Source: Streptomyces goshikiensis
Lineage (GTDB): Bacteria; Actinomycetota; Actinomycetes; Streptomycetales; Streptomycetaceae
NCBI RefSeq assembly: GCF_014650555.1
Contig: NZ_BMVE01000003.1
Span: 496,001-560,000, forward strand
DNA: 64,000 bases
Reading direction: 5' to 3'
The notes beneath the pieces are model-generated. The model ran no database searches, was not told the origin of the DNA, and worked only from the letters and a program-made list of their open reading frames with translations. Below are positions 16,122 to 24,803 of this stretch, piece after piece (the first letter of the stretch is position 1; every line of letters begins with the position of its first letter). The position numbers were made by a program, and so were the translations under genes.

Positions 16122-17475
16122 GGAGCGCCGGAGCGGCCGGCGCCGGCCCCAGCGTGGTCGACCCGGGCGCCGCGCGGTGACCCAGCCCCGTCCGGTACGC
16201 GTCCAGCGCGGCCTCGATCCGCCCCGTACGCCGCAGCAGATCCCCCAACAGCCGGCACAGGTCGGCGAGATCGCCGGTGGCCCCGCTGCGCTCCAGCAGC
16301 GCCAGCGCCCGTACGTAGTGCTCCTCGGCGAGGTCCGGCTCCCCGCGCTCCTCGGCGATCAGGCCGAGCAGCCGGTGCGCGCCGCCCGCGTGGACCGCGC
16401 CGTGGCGCTCGCCCAGGTCCAGCAGCACCGACAGCAGCCCGGCGGCCTCCTCGTACCGCCCGAGCCGGCGCAGTACGTCGGCGAGTTCGATCTCCACCTG
16501 CGCGGTGTAGAGCGCGGCGCGCTTGGCCGCCAGCATGTCCCGCGCCGTGCGCAACTCCGCCTCCGCCGAGTCGAGATCGCCGTTCTGGGCCTGGACGTAG
16601 CCGCGCATCCAGTGGCAGTGCGCCAGATCGGTGCGCAGCCGCAACTCCCGGTAGACCGCCTGCGCCTTGGCGAGGGAGGCGTCGGCATCGGCCGCCCGGC
16701 CCTCGGCGAGGAACGTCCGCGCGACCTGCCGGTGCATCCCCGCCACCAGCGCCGGGTCGCTGACCCGGGGTGCCAGCGCGAGCGCCAGCTCGGCGGCGTG
16801 CGCGGCGCGGGCGTGCGCCCCCATGTCCATGTACGGCCCGATGACGGCGGCGTAGAGCAGCACCAGTGCCTCGGGGTCGGCCAGCCCGCCCGCGTTGAGT
16901 TCGTCGATGGTGGATTCGAGGAGGTAGCAGGCGTAGCGCAGTTCCCCGGCGAGCAGGTGCGCGACGGCCCGGCCCCGGATCGGACGGGCCCGGCGGGGCA
17001 GCGGCTCGCCCGCCAGTAGCCCTTCGGCCGCCTCGAAGTGCCGTATCGCATCGGCGAGTTCACCGGACTCCAGGGCGCAGTCCCCGAGCCCGAGCAGGGC
17101 CTCGGCCCGCTCGGCGGTGAGGTCCAGGTGCTCGGCGTCGGTGAGCAGCCGCCGGTAGCGGACGGCGGCCTCGTCGGCGGCGCCGGTGGCGAGCGCCCGC
17201 TGGGCGTCGGTCAGGCCCAGCCGCAGCTCCGTGGCCAGATGGGCGGGGCGTCCGGTCGCGAGTTCCTCGTACGAGGTGCCCAGGCGTCCGGCGAGGAAGC
17301 GCAGCGCGGTCTCGGAGGGGCGGACCTTGCCCGACTCCAGCGTCGAGATGTAGGCGGGGGTGTAGGCGGGATCCGCCAACTGGCGCTGCGTCAGACCGAG
17401 TCCCGTGCGCAGGCGTTGGACGCGGCGGCCGATCTCGGCCGGTTCGTCCGTGAACGCTCCTGTGAACTCCCCCAT
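16096..17475 (-). CDS. XRE-family regulator with TPR array
   Basis: A 459-aa protein. The XRE helix-turn-helix is at about 13-70 (IGRRVQRLRTGLGLTQRQLADPAYTPAYISTLESGKVRPSE), followed by about seven tetratricopeptide-like helix pairs to residue 440 and a Pro/Ala tail. Similar HTH-TPR proteins sense peptides or partner proteins. The start at 17475 is supported by GAGGGGAA upstream; a longer in-frame start exists at 17571 but would read into the promoter. It is divergent from a secreted M64 peptidase, 175 bp away. Confidence 0.88.
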   Translation of the reverse strand: MGEFTGAFTDEPAEIGRRVQRLRTGLGLTQRQLADPAYTPAYISTLESGKVRPSETALRFLAGRLGTSYEELATGRPAHLATELRLGLTDAQRALATGAADEAAVRYRRLLTDAEHLDLTAERAEALLGLGDCALESGELADAIRHFEAAEGLLAGEPLPRRARPIRGRAVAHLLAGELRYACYLLESTIDELNAGGLADPEALVLLYAAVIGPYMDMGAHARAAHAAELALALAPRVSDPALVAGMHRQVARTFLAEGRAADADASLAKAQAVYRELRLRTDLAHCHWMRGYVQAQNGDLDSAEAELRTARDMLAAKRAALYTAQVEIELADVLRRLGRYEEAAGLLSVLLDLGERHGAVHAGGAHRLLGLIAEERGEPDLAEEHYVRALALLERSGATGDLADLCRLLGDLLRRTGRIEAALDAYRTGLGHRAAPGSTTLGPAPAAPALPPRPAPQR

Positions 17476-17552
17476 GAAATTCCCCTCGTTGCTCGCATTC
17501 CCCGTGGTGCGGGAGGGCCAACCATTGCGCACGCCCCGCGCGGCCCCTAATT

Positions 17553-17576
17553 TAAGCACTCGCATCAGCATGCTTA
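17553..17576. promoter_or_regulatory. Inverted repeat between XRE-TPR and M64 genes
   Basis: TAAGCA at 17553-17558 and TGCTTA at 17571-17576 form an inverted repeat with a 12-bp spacer in the AT-richest part of the divergent gap. It may be a site for the XRE regulator, but nothing in the sequence proves it. Confidence 0.35.
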
Positions 17577-17650
17577 CATCCCCACTTAACCTCCGTCCCT
17601 GTGCACTTCCGTGCGCCTCAACTTCCTTCTACGGGGGAGGACTCCACTCC

Positions 17651-19009
17651 ATGCACCCCACCATCCGCCGGACCCTGTGCGGAGCCGTCGCGACGGCCTG
17701 CGCGGCCGCCGCGCTCCTGACCGCCGGTCCCGGCGCCGCCGCTGCCGCCGCGGGCCCGCCGCCCGCCCCCGCGACGGCCCGCGTGAAGGTAGAGATACCG
17801 GGGCCGGAGCACGGCACCGACGCCGGATCCGGCTACACCCGGGTACCCCTCTCCGGGCAGGCGAAGGGCGCGGCCCGGCTCTCGGAGGCCGAGCGGGCGG
17901 CCGACGGCGACGTCACCAAGATGATCGACAACGGCTCCACCGCCGACCGCCTGGACGTCGTCGTCATCGGCGACGGCTACACCGCCGCCGAACTGGACCG
18001 CTTCCACGCCGACGCCCGGCAGAAATGGGCCGAGGTGGCGGCGGTCGAGCCGTACACCACCTACCAGAACCTCTTCAACGTATGGACGGTCGACGCCGTC
18101 TCGAACGACTCGGGCGTCACCGGGGACCCGGACCGGGGCGCCGTGCGCGACACCGCCCTCGGCTCGTACTTCTGGTGCGAGGACATCGAGCGGCTGCTCT
18201 GCGTCGACCAGCCCAAGGTGGACGCCTACGTGGCGAAGGCCCTGGCCGCCGACCTGGTGATCGTGCTCGCCAACAGCGCCAAGTACGGCGGCGCGGGCTA
18301 CAACGAGCCCAGCGCCACCCTCGGCTACGAGGGCATCTCGACCGCTTCCGCCGGCAACGCGAAGTCCGGTCAGGTCGCCATCCACGAGACCGGCCACTCG
18401 CTGGGCAAGCTCGCTGACGAGTACTTCTACCCCGGCGTCCCGGACTACGAGAAGTACACCGGCCCCGAGCCCGCCGAATCCAACAGCTCCACCCTGACCG
18501 CCGACCGGATGGCCCGGGAGCGCACCAAGTGGTACCGCTGGCTGGGTGAGGAATCGCCCGACGGGGGCGTCGTCGGCGCGTACGAGGGCGGCGGCTACTA
18601 CGTGACCGGGCTGTACCGGCCCACCGACAACTCGATCATGCGGGTGCTGGGCAAGCCCTTCAGCCTGCCCGGCACCGAGGCGATGATCGCCGGCTTCGCC
18701 CGCCACGCCACGTTCGTCACCCCGCTCACCCCGACGGACCGCACCCTGCGGCCCTGGCACACCGCGAAGGCCTCCGTACCCCGGCTGGCCGACGCGTACG
18801 GGCGGCAGCCCGAGGTCAAGTGGTACCTGGACGGCCGGGAGCTGAAGCGGTTCCGGGGCCGGACCGAGGTGCGGGTGGCGGAGCTGTGGCTCCTCGACCT
18901 GCGCGCGCACAAGCTGACCGTGACGGCCGAGGACCGCACCTCGGCGGTACGCGACCCGCTGGTCGCCCGCACGCTCCGCACCTCGGCGACGTGGAGCGTC
19001 CGCCTGTAG
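17651..19009 (+). CDS. Secreted M64-family metallopeptidase
   Basis: A 452-aa exported zinc peptidase. A signal peptide occupies about 1-35 (two Arg, then an Ala-rich core). The start has GGGGGAGGA upstream. The zinc site is HETGH (245-249) with Asp256 in LADEY as probable third ligand, giving the H-E-T-G-H-x-L-x-K-L-A-D-E-Y signature of peptidase M64. Conserved DVVVIGDGYTAAE (102-114) precedes it. It ends with a beta-rich domain after about 360. It acts outside the cell; substrates are not known for most members. Confidence 0.9.
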   Translation: MHPTIRRTLCGAVATACAAAALLTAGPGAAAAAAGPPPAPATARVKVEIPGPEHGTDAGSGYTRVPLSGQAKGAARLSEAERAADGDVTKMIDNGSTADRLDVVVIGDGYTAAELDRFHADARQKWAEVAAVEPYTTYQNLFNVWTVDAVSNDSGVTGDPDRGAVRDTALGSYFWCEDIERLLCVDQPKVDAYVAKALAADLVIVLANSAKYGGAGYNEPSATLGYEGISTASAGNAKSGQVAIHETGHSLGKLADEYFYPGVPDYEKYTGPEPAESNSSTLTADRMARERTKWYRWLGEESPDGGVVGAYEGGGYYVTGLYRPTDNSIMRVLGKPFSLPGTEAMIAGFARHATFVTPLTPTDRTLRPWHTAKASVPRLADAYGRQPEVKWYLDGRELKRFRGRTEVRVAELWLLDLRAHKLTVTAEDRTSAVRDPLVARTLRTSATWSVRL

Positions 19010-19070
19010 CCCTCCCGCGCACGGCCGCACGGCCGCACGGCACGCGGCGGGCACGCGGCCCGAGCGCCCC

Positions 19071-19119
19071 AACGCCCCGAGAAGTTCCCCCCGTCCGGGT
19101 GGGAACTTCTCGGGGCGTT
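19071..19119 (+). terminator. Strong 19-bp hairpin terminator
   Basis: AACGCCCCGAGAAGTTCCC (19071-19089) is perfectly complementary to 19101-19119, with an 11-nt loop. It lies 61 bp after the M64 peptidase stop and should end that transcript. Confidence 0.85.
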
Positions 19120-19221
19120 CTGCTGCTCGGCCCCCGGACCGGCAGCGGGGCGTCGGGTTTTGACGGAACGTCCGGAGCGCCGGACGGCAGATTCCGGAGG
19201 TCCGCGCGGAATCCCCTTGCG

Positions 19222-19247
19222 TAATGGTCAAGAAACGTTGACCATTA
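19222..19247. promoter_or_regulatory. Perfect inverted-repeat operator of the ArsR-type regulator
   Basis: TAATGGTCAA (19222-19231) and TTGACCATTA (19238-19247) are perfect inverted repeats separated by GAAACG. The right arm ends 5 nt before the ATG at 19253, where a ribosome-binding site would be expected but is not seen. The mRNA is therefore probably leaderless or nearly so, and a bound dimer would cover the transcription start. Confidence 0.75.
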
Positions 19248-19252
19248 CTCGC

Positions 19253-19792
19253 ATGCCTACCGACGATCTTCCCGAGACGTTTCACGTCACCACTGACGAG
19301 CAGCTGCGCGCCGTCTCCAACCTCACGCGCCACCGGATCATGGCCGTGCTCCGCTTCGAGCCCGCGACGATCACGCAGATCGCCGAGCGGGTGGGCCTGG
19401 CGAAGGGGAGTTCCAGCTACCACGTACGGCTGCTGGAGCGGGCCGGCCTGGTGAAGGTGGTGCGGACGCGGAAGGTCCGGGGGGTCACCGAGCGGTACTA
19501 CGCGATGGCCGCGCGGTCGATCGCGCTGCCGGACCCGGGTGAGGGTGGGCCGGACGTGCTGATGCGGCATGCGGTGGCGGACCTGGAGGCGTCGCCGGCG
19601 GACGGCGAGCGGCACGTACGGATGGCGCATCTGCGGCTCACCGAGGAGCAGTTCGCGGAGCTCGGCGCGCGGTTGCAGGCGCTGGCGGACGAGTACCGCG
19701 AGCTGTCCGATCCCTCGCTGCCGGACGCGTCACTCGTCTTCGCACTGTTCCACCCGGCGCGGCGCGAGCAGACCGAAGGAGACGCCAAGTGA
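19253..19792 (+). CDS. ArsR/HTH_20-type winged-helix repressor
   Basis: A 179-aa regulator with a winged helix at about 15-85 (LRAVSNLTRHRIMAVLRF, ITQIAERVGLAKGSSSYHVRLLERAGLVKVV). There is no Cys metal motif, so it is probably not a metal sensor. The C-terminal half resembles the dimer helices of the Streptomyces regulators that sit before MFS exporters. The ATG at 19253 follows the operator palindrome directly. The stop overlaps the MFS start by GTGA, so the two proteins are translationally coupled. Confidence 0.88.
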   Translation: MPTDDLPETFHVTTDEQLRAVSNLTRHRIMAVLRFEPATITQIAERVGLAKGSSSYHVRLLERAGLVKVVRTRKVRGVTERYYAMAARSIALPDPGEGGPDVLMRHAVADLEASPADGERHVRMAHLRLTEEQFAELGARLQALADEYRELSDPSLPDASLVFALFHPARREQTEGDAK

Positions 19793-21072
19793 CTTCAGAC
19801 GTAAGAAAGTTGCCGACCGGGTTCGGACGGCTGTGGACCGCACAGACGGTGTCCTCCCTCGGTGACGGGGTGACCCATGCCGCGCTGCCCCTGCTCGCGT
19901 TGACGCTGACCCGTGATCCGATGGCGCTCGCCGTCGTCACGGCCGCCGGAACGCTGCCGTGGCTGCTCTTCGGGGTGCTCGGCGGTGCGCTGGTCGACCG
20001 CTGGGACCGCCGGCGCACGATGTGGGTCGCGGACACGGCGCGCGCGGTGCTGCTCGCGATACCGGCGGCAGCGGCCGCGCTCGACGCGCTGAGCATTCCC
20101 CTGCTCGCGGCCGTCGCCTTCCTCCTCGGCCTCGGCGGACTCTTCTTCGACACCGCCGCCACGGCCTACCTGCCGGATCTCCTGCGCCGCGACCCCGCAC
20201 TGCTGGAACGCGCCAACTCCCGCCTGCGCGGCGCCCAGACCGCCATGTCCGGCTTCGCGGGGCCTCCCGCGGGCAGCGCCCTGCTCGCGCTCGGGAGGGC
20301 GGTTCCGCTGCTCGCCGACGCGGTGTCGTTCGCGCTCTCCGCGCTGCTCGTCCGTACGCTGCCCGCCATGCCCCGGCCCGTACCGGAGGCCCACGAGTCG
20401 CTGCTCCGCCAAGCGCGGGCCGGGGCCTCGTACGTGTTCCGGGACCGGGTGCTGCTCGGGCTGGCGCTGCGTCCGGCGGTCGGGAACGTCGCCTTCCTCG
20501 CCGTCGAGACCGTCCTCGCCCTCTTCGCGCACGACCGCCTGGGCATCGACACCTTCGGCTTCGGCCTCCTCCTCACGGCGGAGGCGACCGGCGGCCTGCT
20601 CGGCGCGGCCATCGCCTCCTTCCTCGGCCGACGACTCGGCACCGGCACCGCGCTGACCTGCACGGCCGCCGTCGAGGGCCTCGCCATCCTGGGCCTTGCC
20701 GCCGCCCCGAACCCGTACGTCGCCGGCCTCGCGCTCGCCGTCTGCGGGGCGGGCATGGGCGCCACGATGGTGCTCGCGCCCTCCCTCCGGCAGGCGATCG
20801 TCCCCGCCCATCTGATGGGCCGGGTCGCCTCCACCTCCCGCATGCTCTCCATGTGCGCCGCCCCCATCGGGGCCTTCCTCGGCGGCTGGCTGGCCACCGC
20901 CTACGACATCCGCACCCCGCTCTACGCCGCCGCCGGCCTCCTCCTGGCGATGACGGCCGTCACGGCGTCCATGACCAGCAACCGCCGGGTCGAAGCGGCG
21001 CTGCGCGCCGCCGCCCCGGATCACCCGGCATCCGAGGAACCCGCCCCGGAGAGTGCACCCACCCTGCTGTGA
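19789..21072 (+). CDS. MFS transporter, EntS/MFS_3-like
   Basis: A 427-aa exporter with 12 predicted segments. It starts LWTAQTVSSLGDGVTHAALPLLALTLTRDP and has GALVDRWDRRRTMWVAD between segments 2 and 3, the arrangement of EntS-type and macrolide efflux (MefA-like) MFS proteins. It starts with GTG inside the stop of the ArsR-type repressor (GTGA overlap), so repressor and pump form one operon. It probably exports a compound sensed by the repressor. Confidence 0.9.
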   Translation: MTSDVRKLPTGFGRLWTAQTVSSLGDGVTHAALPLLALTLTRDPMALAVVTAAGTLPWLLFGVLGGALVDRWDRRRTMWVADTARAVLLAIPAAAAALDALSIPLLAAVAFLLGLGGLFFDTAATAYLPDLLRRDPALLERANSRLRGAQTAMSGFAGPPAGSALLALGRAVPLLADAVSFALSALLVRTLPAMPRPVPEAHESLLRQARAGASYVFRDRVLLGLALRPAVGNVAFLAVETVLALFAHDRLGIDTFGFGLLLTAEATGGLLGAAIASFLGRRLGTGTALTCTAAVEGLAILGLAAAPNPYVAGLALAVCGAGMGATMVLAPSLRQAIVPAHLMGRVASTSRMLSMCAAPIGAFLGGWLATAYDIRTPLYAAAGLLLAMTAVTASMTSNRRVEAALRAAAPDHPASEEPAPESAPTLL

Positions 21073-21118
21073 CGCCTGCCGGTGAAGGCGCCGTGCCCGT
21101 CGGCTTCACCGGCGGCGT
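21072..21118 (+). terminator. Hairpin after the ArsR-MFS operon
   Basis: GCCGGTGAAG (21078-21087) pairs with CTTCACCGGC (21104-21113), extended by ACGCC/GGCGT with one bulged T. It begins at the last base of the MFS stop codon. Confidence 0.65.
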
Positions 21119-21184
21119 GCGCAGCCGCTGATTCCGTGTGCCGGCCGACCAGGTTCCGTGTGGCGGCCCTGGTAGTTTGCGGTC

Positions 21185-21628
21185 ATGGAGCAGCGAGTCA
21201 GCCTGATCACCCTGGGCGTCGCGGACGTGGCGCGTGCGCGGACGTTCTACGAGGGCCTGGGCTGGCGGGGCCAAGAGGTGTCGGAGACCGTCTTCTTCCA
21301 GGCGGGCGGCCTCGCGCTGGTGCTCTGGGGCCGCGACGAGCTCGCGCGCGACGGCGGCATCGACGAGGAGCGCGCGGGCGGCTCCGACGGCTTCGGCGGT
21401 GTCGCCCTGGCGCAGAACGTGCGCTCGCCGGAGGAGGTCGACGCGGTCGTCGCCGCGGCCGAACGCGCGGGGGCCACGGTGACGCGGCCGCCGGCGACCA
21501 CCTTCTACGGCGGCTACGCCGGCTACTTCACCGACCCCGACGGCCACGTCTGGGAGATCGCCCACAACCCGGGGTTCACCCTTGCGGAGGACGGCTCGCT
21601 GATCCTCCCCGACTTCGGCGCCCTGTAG
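21185..21628 (+). CDS. VOC-family (glyoxalase/bleomycin-resistance fold) protein
   Basis: A 147-aa protein of two beta-alpha-beta-beta-beta modules. It opens SLITLGVADVARARTFYEGLGW, and its second module ends YFTDPDGHVWEIAHNPGF, the usual VOC signature with a metal-ligand Glu. It may detoxify or bind a small molecule. It stands alone, 112 bp after the MFS gene and 40 bp from the stop of the convergent TetR gene. Confidence 0.87.
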   Translation: MEQRVSLITLGVADVARARTFYEGLGWRGQEVSETVFFQAGGLALVLWGRDELARDGGIDEERAGGSDGFGGVALAQNVRSPEEVDAVVAAAERAGATVTRPPATTFYGGYAGYFTDPDGHVWEIAHNPGFTLAEDGSLILPDFGAL

Positions 21629-21668
21629 CTTCCGGCACGGGCCCGGCCCGGGTCGGCCGGGTGGCGGG

Positions 21669-22250
21669 TCAGAGCAGGGCCGCGTCCACCATGCGACGGG
21701 CAACGGACGTCAGTTCCGCCAGGTCCGGGGCCGGCCGGGAGCGGGCGAGCGCGCCCGCGAGCCGGTCGTAGAGGATCCCCTCCGTCCAGCCCACCAGGAG
21801 CTCCGCGGCCTCCTCCGGCCGCTCCGCGCCCAGCCCGGCGAGGATCGCCGTGGCCCGGGCCCGCGCGCCGAGGCCCGCCCGGTGGAGCTCCGGCGCCAGT
21901 TCCGGCGTGCGCGCCGCCTCCAGGCTCAGCTCGAAGCGGGCCAGCTGGCGCGCGCGGCCCGTGGTCAGCCAGCGGTACAGCAGCGCGGCGAGCGCCGCCG
22001 CCGCGGCGCCGCGGTCCGCCTCCGCCGGCGGCGGGCCGTCCGCGTCGACATCGCCGAGGTCCAGCTCGGCCTGCCGCTGGTAGCAGGCGCCGATCAGTGC
22101 CGTCCGCGTGCGGAAGTAGTACGAGGTGCTGCCTGAAGGCAGTCCTGCGGCGGCGTCGACCGCCCGGTGGGTCAGACCGCGCAGCCCGGCGGCGGCCACG
22201 AGATCGATCGCGGTGTCCGCGATGAGGGTTCTGCGATCAGGCGTGGACAT
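21669..22250 (-). CDS. TetR-family repressor
   Basis: A 193-aa TetR regulator. The HTH is at about 8-50 (RRTLIADTAIDLVAAAGLRGLTHRAVDAAAGLPSGSTSYYFRTRTALIGACY), followed by a helical ligand-binding domain. It is divergent from a FAD monooxygenase gene with two palindromes in the 75-bp gap, the nearest one immediately before its own ATG. It therefore very probably represses both genes. Confidence 0.92.
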   Translation of the reverse strand: MSTPDRRTLIADTAIDLVAAAGLRGLTHRAVDAAAGLPSGSTSYYFRTRTALIGACYQRQAELDLGDVDADGPPPAEADRGAAAAALAALLYRWLTTGRARQLARFELSLEAARTPELAPELHRAGLGARARATAILAGLGAERPEEAAELLVGWTEGILYDRLAGALARSRPAPDLAELTSVARRMVDAALL

Positions 22251-22280
22251 GCCCTCACTCTACAGCTGTAGAGTGAGGGC
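22251..22280. promoter_or_regulatory. Perfect 30-bp palindromic operator
   Basis: Bases 22251-22280 are a perfect palindrome centred on ACAG/CTGT, with the inner box CTCTACAGCTGTAGAG. It abuts the TetR start codon, so binding would autoregulate the repressor. Confidence 0.85.
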
Positions 22281-22285
22281 ATTGG

Positions 22286-22303
22286 CCTCTACGGATGTAG
22301 AGG
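22286..22303. promoter_or_regulatory. Second operator of the same type
   Basis: CCTCTAC-GGAT-GTAGAGG repeats the CTCTAC/GTAGAG half sites of the 30-bp palindrome. It lies 22 bp upstream of the FAD monooxygenase start, in the place expected for repression of that gene. Confidence 0.8.
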
Positions 22304-22325
22304 GGTGGTGGAGTGTGGAGGAGCC

Positions 22326-23489
22326 ATGTTCAGCAATCCACGTCATGCGGTGATAGCCGGTGCGGGCATCGGGGGACTCACGGCGGCGCTCGCCCTGCAC
22401 CGGCGGGGCTGGCGGGTCACCGTCTGCGAACGGGCGCCCGGGCCGCCCGCCCTCGGAGCCGGGATCGTCCTCGCCCCCAACGCCCTGCGCGCCTTCGACG
22501 CCATCGGCTTCGACGTCACCCGGGCCGCCGGCCACGCCGTCCCCGCGGCGATGGGTGTGCGCCGCACCGGCGGCGACTGGCTGAACCGCGCCGACACCGC
22601 CGCCATGGCGGCCCGCTACGGCCGGCCCCCGCTCGCCGTACACCGCACGGCCCTGGCGGCCGCCCTGACCGCCGCGCTCCCCGACGGCACGGTCCGGTAC
22701 GGGGTCGCGGTGACCGCCGTCGAGCGCGTCGACAGCCCCGAAGGCGGCGGCCCGGTGGTCCGTACGCCGGCCGGGGACCTCACCGCCGACGCCGTGATCG
22801 CCGCCGACGGCATCCACAGCGCCCTGCGCCGCCAGTACTTCCCCCGCCACCCCGGCCTTCGCCACAGCGGGGAGACCGCCTGGCGCACCGTACTGTCCTG
22901 CGAGGGGCTGCCCGGCCTGGTCGCCGCCGAGACCTGGGGCCGGGGCGAACGCTTCGGGGTGGTCCCGCTCGCCGACGGCCGTGTCTACGTCTACGCCACC
23001 GCGCGCGCCCCGCAGGGGTACGCGCCGGCTGACCTCCGAGCCGAACTGCGGCGCCGCTACGGCGCCTGGCACGACCCGATCCCGGCGCTCCTGGACCGCA
23101 TCGACCCGGCTGCCGTCCTGCGGCACGACCTCTACGACCTCGCCGTGCCACTGCCCCGCCACCACTCGGGGCGGCTCGCCTGGGTCGGCGACGCCGCGCA
23201 CGCCATGACCCCCAACCTCGGCCAGGGCGGCTGCCAGGCCATCGAGGACGGCGTCGTGCTCGCGCGCCTGCTCGACGCGGACGGCGACGTACCGGCCGCC
23301 CTGGCCGCGTACACCCGGGCCCGGCACGCGCGTACCGACGCCATCCGGATCCGCTCCCGCCGCGCGGGCCGGGTCGCGGCCCTCACCCACCCCCTCGCGG
23401 TGGCCGTGCGCGACCTCGCCGTCCGGGCCACTCCGGCGTGGGCCGCCCAACGCGCCATGGACGGCCTCTTCGGCTTCAGCCCGGCCTGA
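22326..23489 (+). CDS. FAD-dependent monooxygenase (aromatic hydroxylase type)
   Basis: A 387-aa flavoprotein hydroxylase. FAD binding is by GAGIGG (12-17); the second motif D-G (AADGIHSALR) is near 160, and the third, GDAAHAMTPNLGQGG, starts at 288. It resembles salicylate/6-hydroxynicotinate 3-monooxygenase-type enzymes, which add oxygen to aromatic rings with NAD(P)H. A GGAGGAG ribosome-binding site supports the ATG at 22326. The TetR repressor upstream suggests induction by an aromatic compound or antibiotic. Its stop overlaps the convergent zinc-ribbon gene by 14 bp. Confidence 0.92.
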   Translation: MFSNPRHAVIAGAGIGGLTAALALHRRGWRVTVCERAPGPPALGAGIVLAPNALRAFDAIGFDVTRAAGHAVPAAMGVRRTGGDWLNRADTAAMAARYGRPPLAVHRTALAAALTAALPDGTVRYGVAVTAVERVDSPEGGGPVVRTPAGDLTADAVIAADGIHSALRRQYFPRHPGLRHSGETAWRTVLSCEGLPGLVAAETWGRGERFGVVPLADGRVYVYATARAPQGYAPADLRAELRRRYGAWHDPIPALLDRIDPAAVLRHDLYDLAVPLPRHHSGRLAWVGDAAHAMTPNLGQGGCQAIEDGVVLARLLDADGDVPAALAAYTRARHARTDAIRIRSRRAGRVAALTHPLAVAVRDLAVRATPAWAAQRAMDGLFGFSPA

Positions 23490-24183
23490 GGCTCCCGCGC
23501 CCCCGGCAGATCGGGCACACCCGCTCGGTGAAGCACTCCGGGCACCGGCCCAGCCGGTCCGGGTCACTGGTGCCGCCGCCCCAGCCGGGACGCCCGCCCA
23601 TGACCCAGCCCCGGCCCTCGCAGGCGGGGCAGTACCCGAGCCCCTCGCACTCGTAACACAGGGCCCATCCCGGCTCCAGGGTCTCCGGGGTCACCGCCGG
23701 CTCGGGCCGGACGTGCGGCACGTGCTCGTAGAGCGGCAGGGCCCGGCTCTGGCCCCGGTACAGCACCGCGCCGTGGTCGCGCGGGAAGGACAGCGTGATC
23801 CGCCGGCCGTCGCGGACGCCGACCACGACGACCTCCCGGCCCCCGGTGCGGGGATACTTGGCGGCCTCCACGCGGCTCTCCCAGCCGTCCTCCCGCAGCG
23901 ACTCGGCGGCGCGCGAGGCCAGCGCGGGATCGTACGCCGCGCGCCCGGGCCGCGCGTCCCGGGCGCGGACATGACCGTGGAAGGAGTACTGGAACGTGGC
24001 CGGCTCCGTGCCCCAGTCCCCGAACGGCTCGTCGGGCAGCGCGAACTCCGGCACCTGCCCCGGCGTGAGCCGCGCGGCCAGCGACCGCAGGTACGCGCGC
24101 ACTTCCTCCGCGTCCCGCAGCAGCCCCGCCCGCGCCCCGGGTATCTCCGCCACCGCCGCCCCCCTCCGCTCAGCCGGTGCCAT
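23476..24183 (-). CDS. Protein with C-terminal DnaJ-like zinc-ribbon repeats
   Basis: A 235-aa protein. The N-terminal two thirds have no recognised family (LRSLAARLTPGQVPEFALPDEPFGDWGTEP and a central V-V-V-V-G-V-R strand). The last 70 residues contain four C-x-x-C pairs, CYECEGLGYCPACEGRGW and CPECFTERVCPICRGRGS, resembling the cysteine-rich zinc-binding repeats of DnaJ. It may fold two zinc sites for protein or RNA contacts. The start at 24183 is chosen because the sequence before it is low-complexity. Its stop overlaps the FAD monooxygenase gene by 14 bp. Confidence 0.65.
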   Translation of the reverse strand: MAPAERRGAAVAEIPGARAGLLRDAEEVRAYLRSLAARLTPGQVPEFALPDEPFGDWGTEPATFQYSFHGHVRARDARPGRAAYDPALASRAAESLREDGWESRVEAAKYPRTGGREVVVVGVRDGRRITLSFPRDHGAVLYRGQSRALPLYEHVPHVRPEPAVTPETLEPGWALCYECEGLGYCPACEGRGWVMGGRPGWGGGTSDPDRLGRCPECFTERVCPICRGRGSLRPG

Positions 24184-24206
24184 TGTGGCTCCGGAAGACG
24201 CTCCCG

Positions 24207-24803
24207 TCACGAGGCCCGGGAGGACACCCCGGGGGCGGGGGAGCCGAGGGTGACGAGGGCGGCCAGGAACAACAGGCCCCCCAGGGGCAGCAGATCGAGA
24301 CTGACCATCGAGACGGCGATGCCCGCCACGATCACGACTGTCCGCCACGCCCCGGCGCGCCGCAGCACCGCCAACTGCACCATGAGCAGCAGCAGTCCCA
24401 CGTAGAACAGCATCGGGCCGACGGAGTAGAAGACGGGCTCCATCATCGGCCGGCTCTGGACGCGCTCGAAGAGCACCTGCATCGCCGCCCGGTCCTCACT
24501 GAGGAACCCGACCACGAGGTCGATCCCCGCCTGCACCGAAATCGCCACCACACCGATCAGGCCCGCCGCGAACCCGGCGTCGGCGAGCCGCCGGGCACCC
24601 CGGCCACGCCCTTCCGCCGCCATCCGGCTCAGTCCCCGGAACACCGGGACGAAGCACAGCACGCCTGCCAGCAAGGCCAGATGACCCGAGGACCAGGCGA
24701 GCCCAGGGCCGTGCTTCTCGTCGGTCAGCCGGATGAGCCCGTAGACCGTCATACAGATCGGTCCCGCCGCGAGCGTGGAGCGCCGCATGGTTGCAGTTGT
24801 CAT
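24207..24803 (-). CDS. Polytopic membrane protein of unknown function
   Basis: A 198-aa protein with about six hydrophobic segments (ending ALVTLGSPAPGVSSRAS). Segments 1-2 include HLALLAGVLCFVPVFRGL; later ones GFAAGLIGVVAISVQAGIDLVVGF and PMLFYVGLLLLMVQLAVL. No family was recognised. The ATG at 24803 starts just before the first segment; longer frames upstream are low-complexity. It stands 23 bp upstream of the zinc-ribbon gene on the same strand and may be cotranscribed with it. Confidence 0.7.
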   Translation of the reverse strand: MTTATMRRSTLAAGPICMTVYGLIRLTDEKHGPGLAWSSGHLALLAGVLCFVPVFRGLSRMAAEGRGRGARRLADAGFAAGLIGVVAISVQAGIDLVVGFLSEDRAAMQVLFERVQSRPMMEPVFYSVGPMLFYVGLLLLMVQLAVLRRAGAWRTVVIVAGIAVSMVSLDLLPLGGLLFLAALVTLGSPAPGVSSRAS

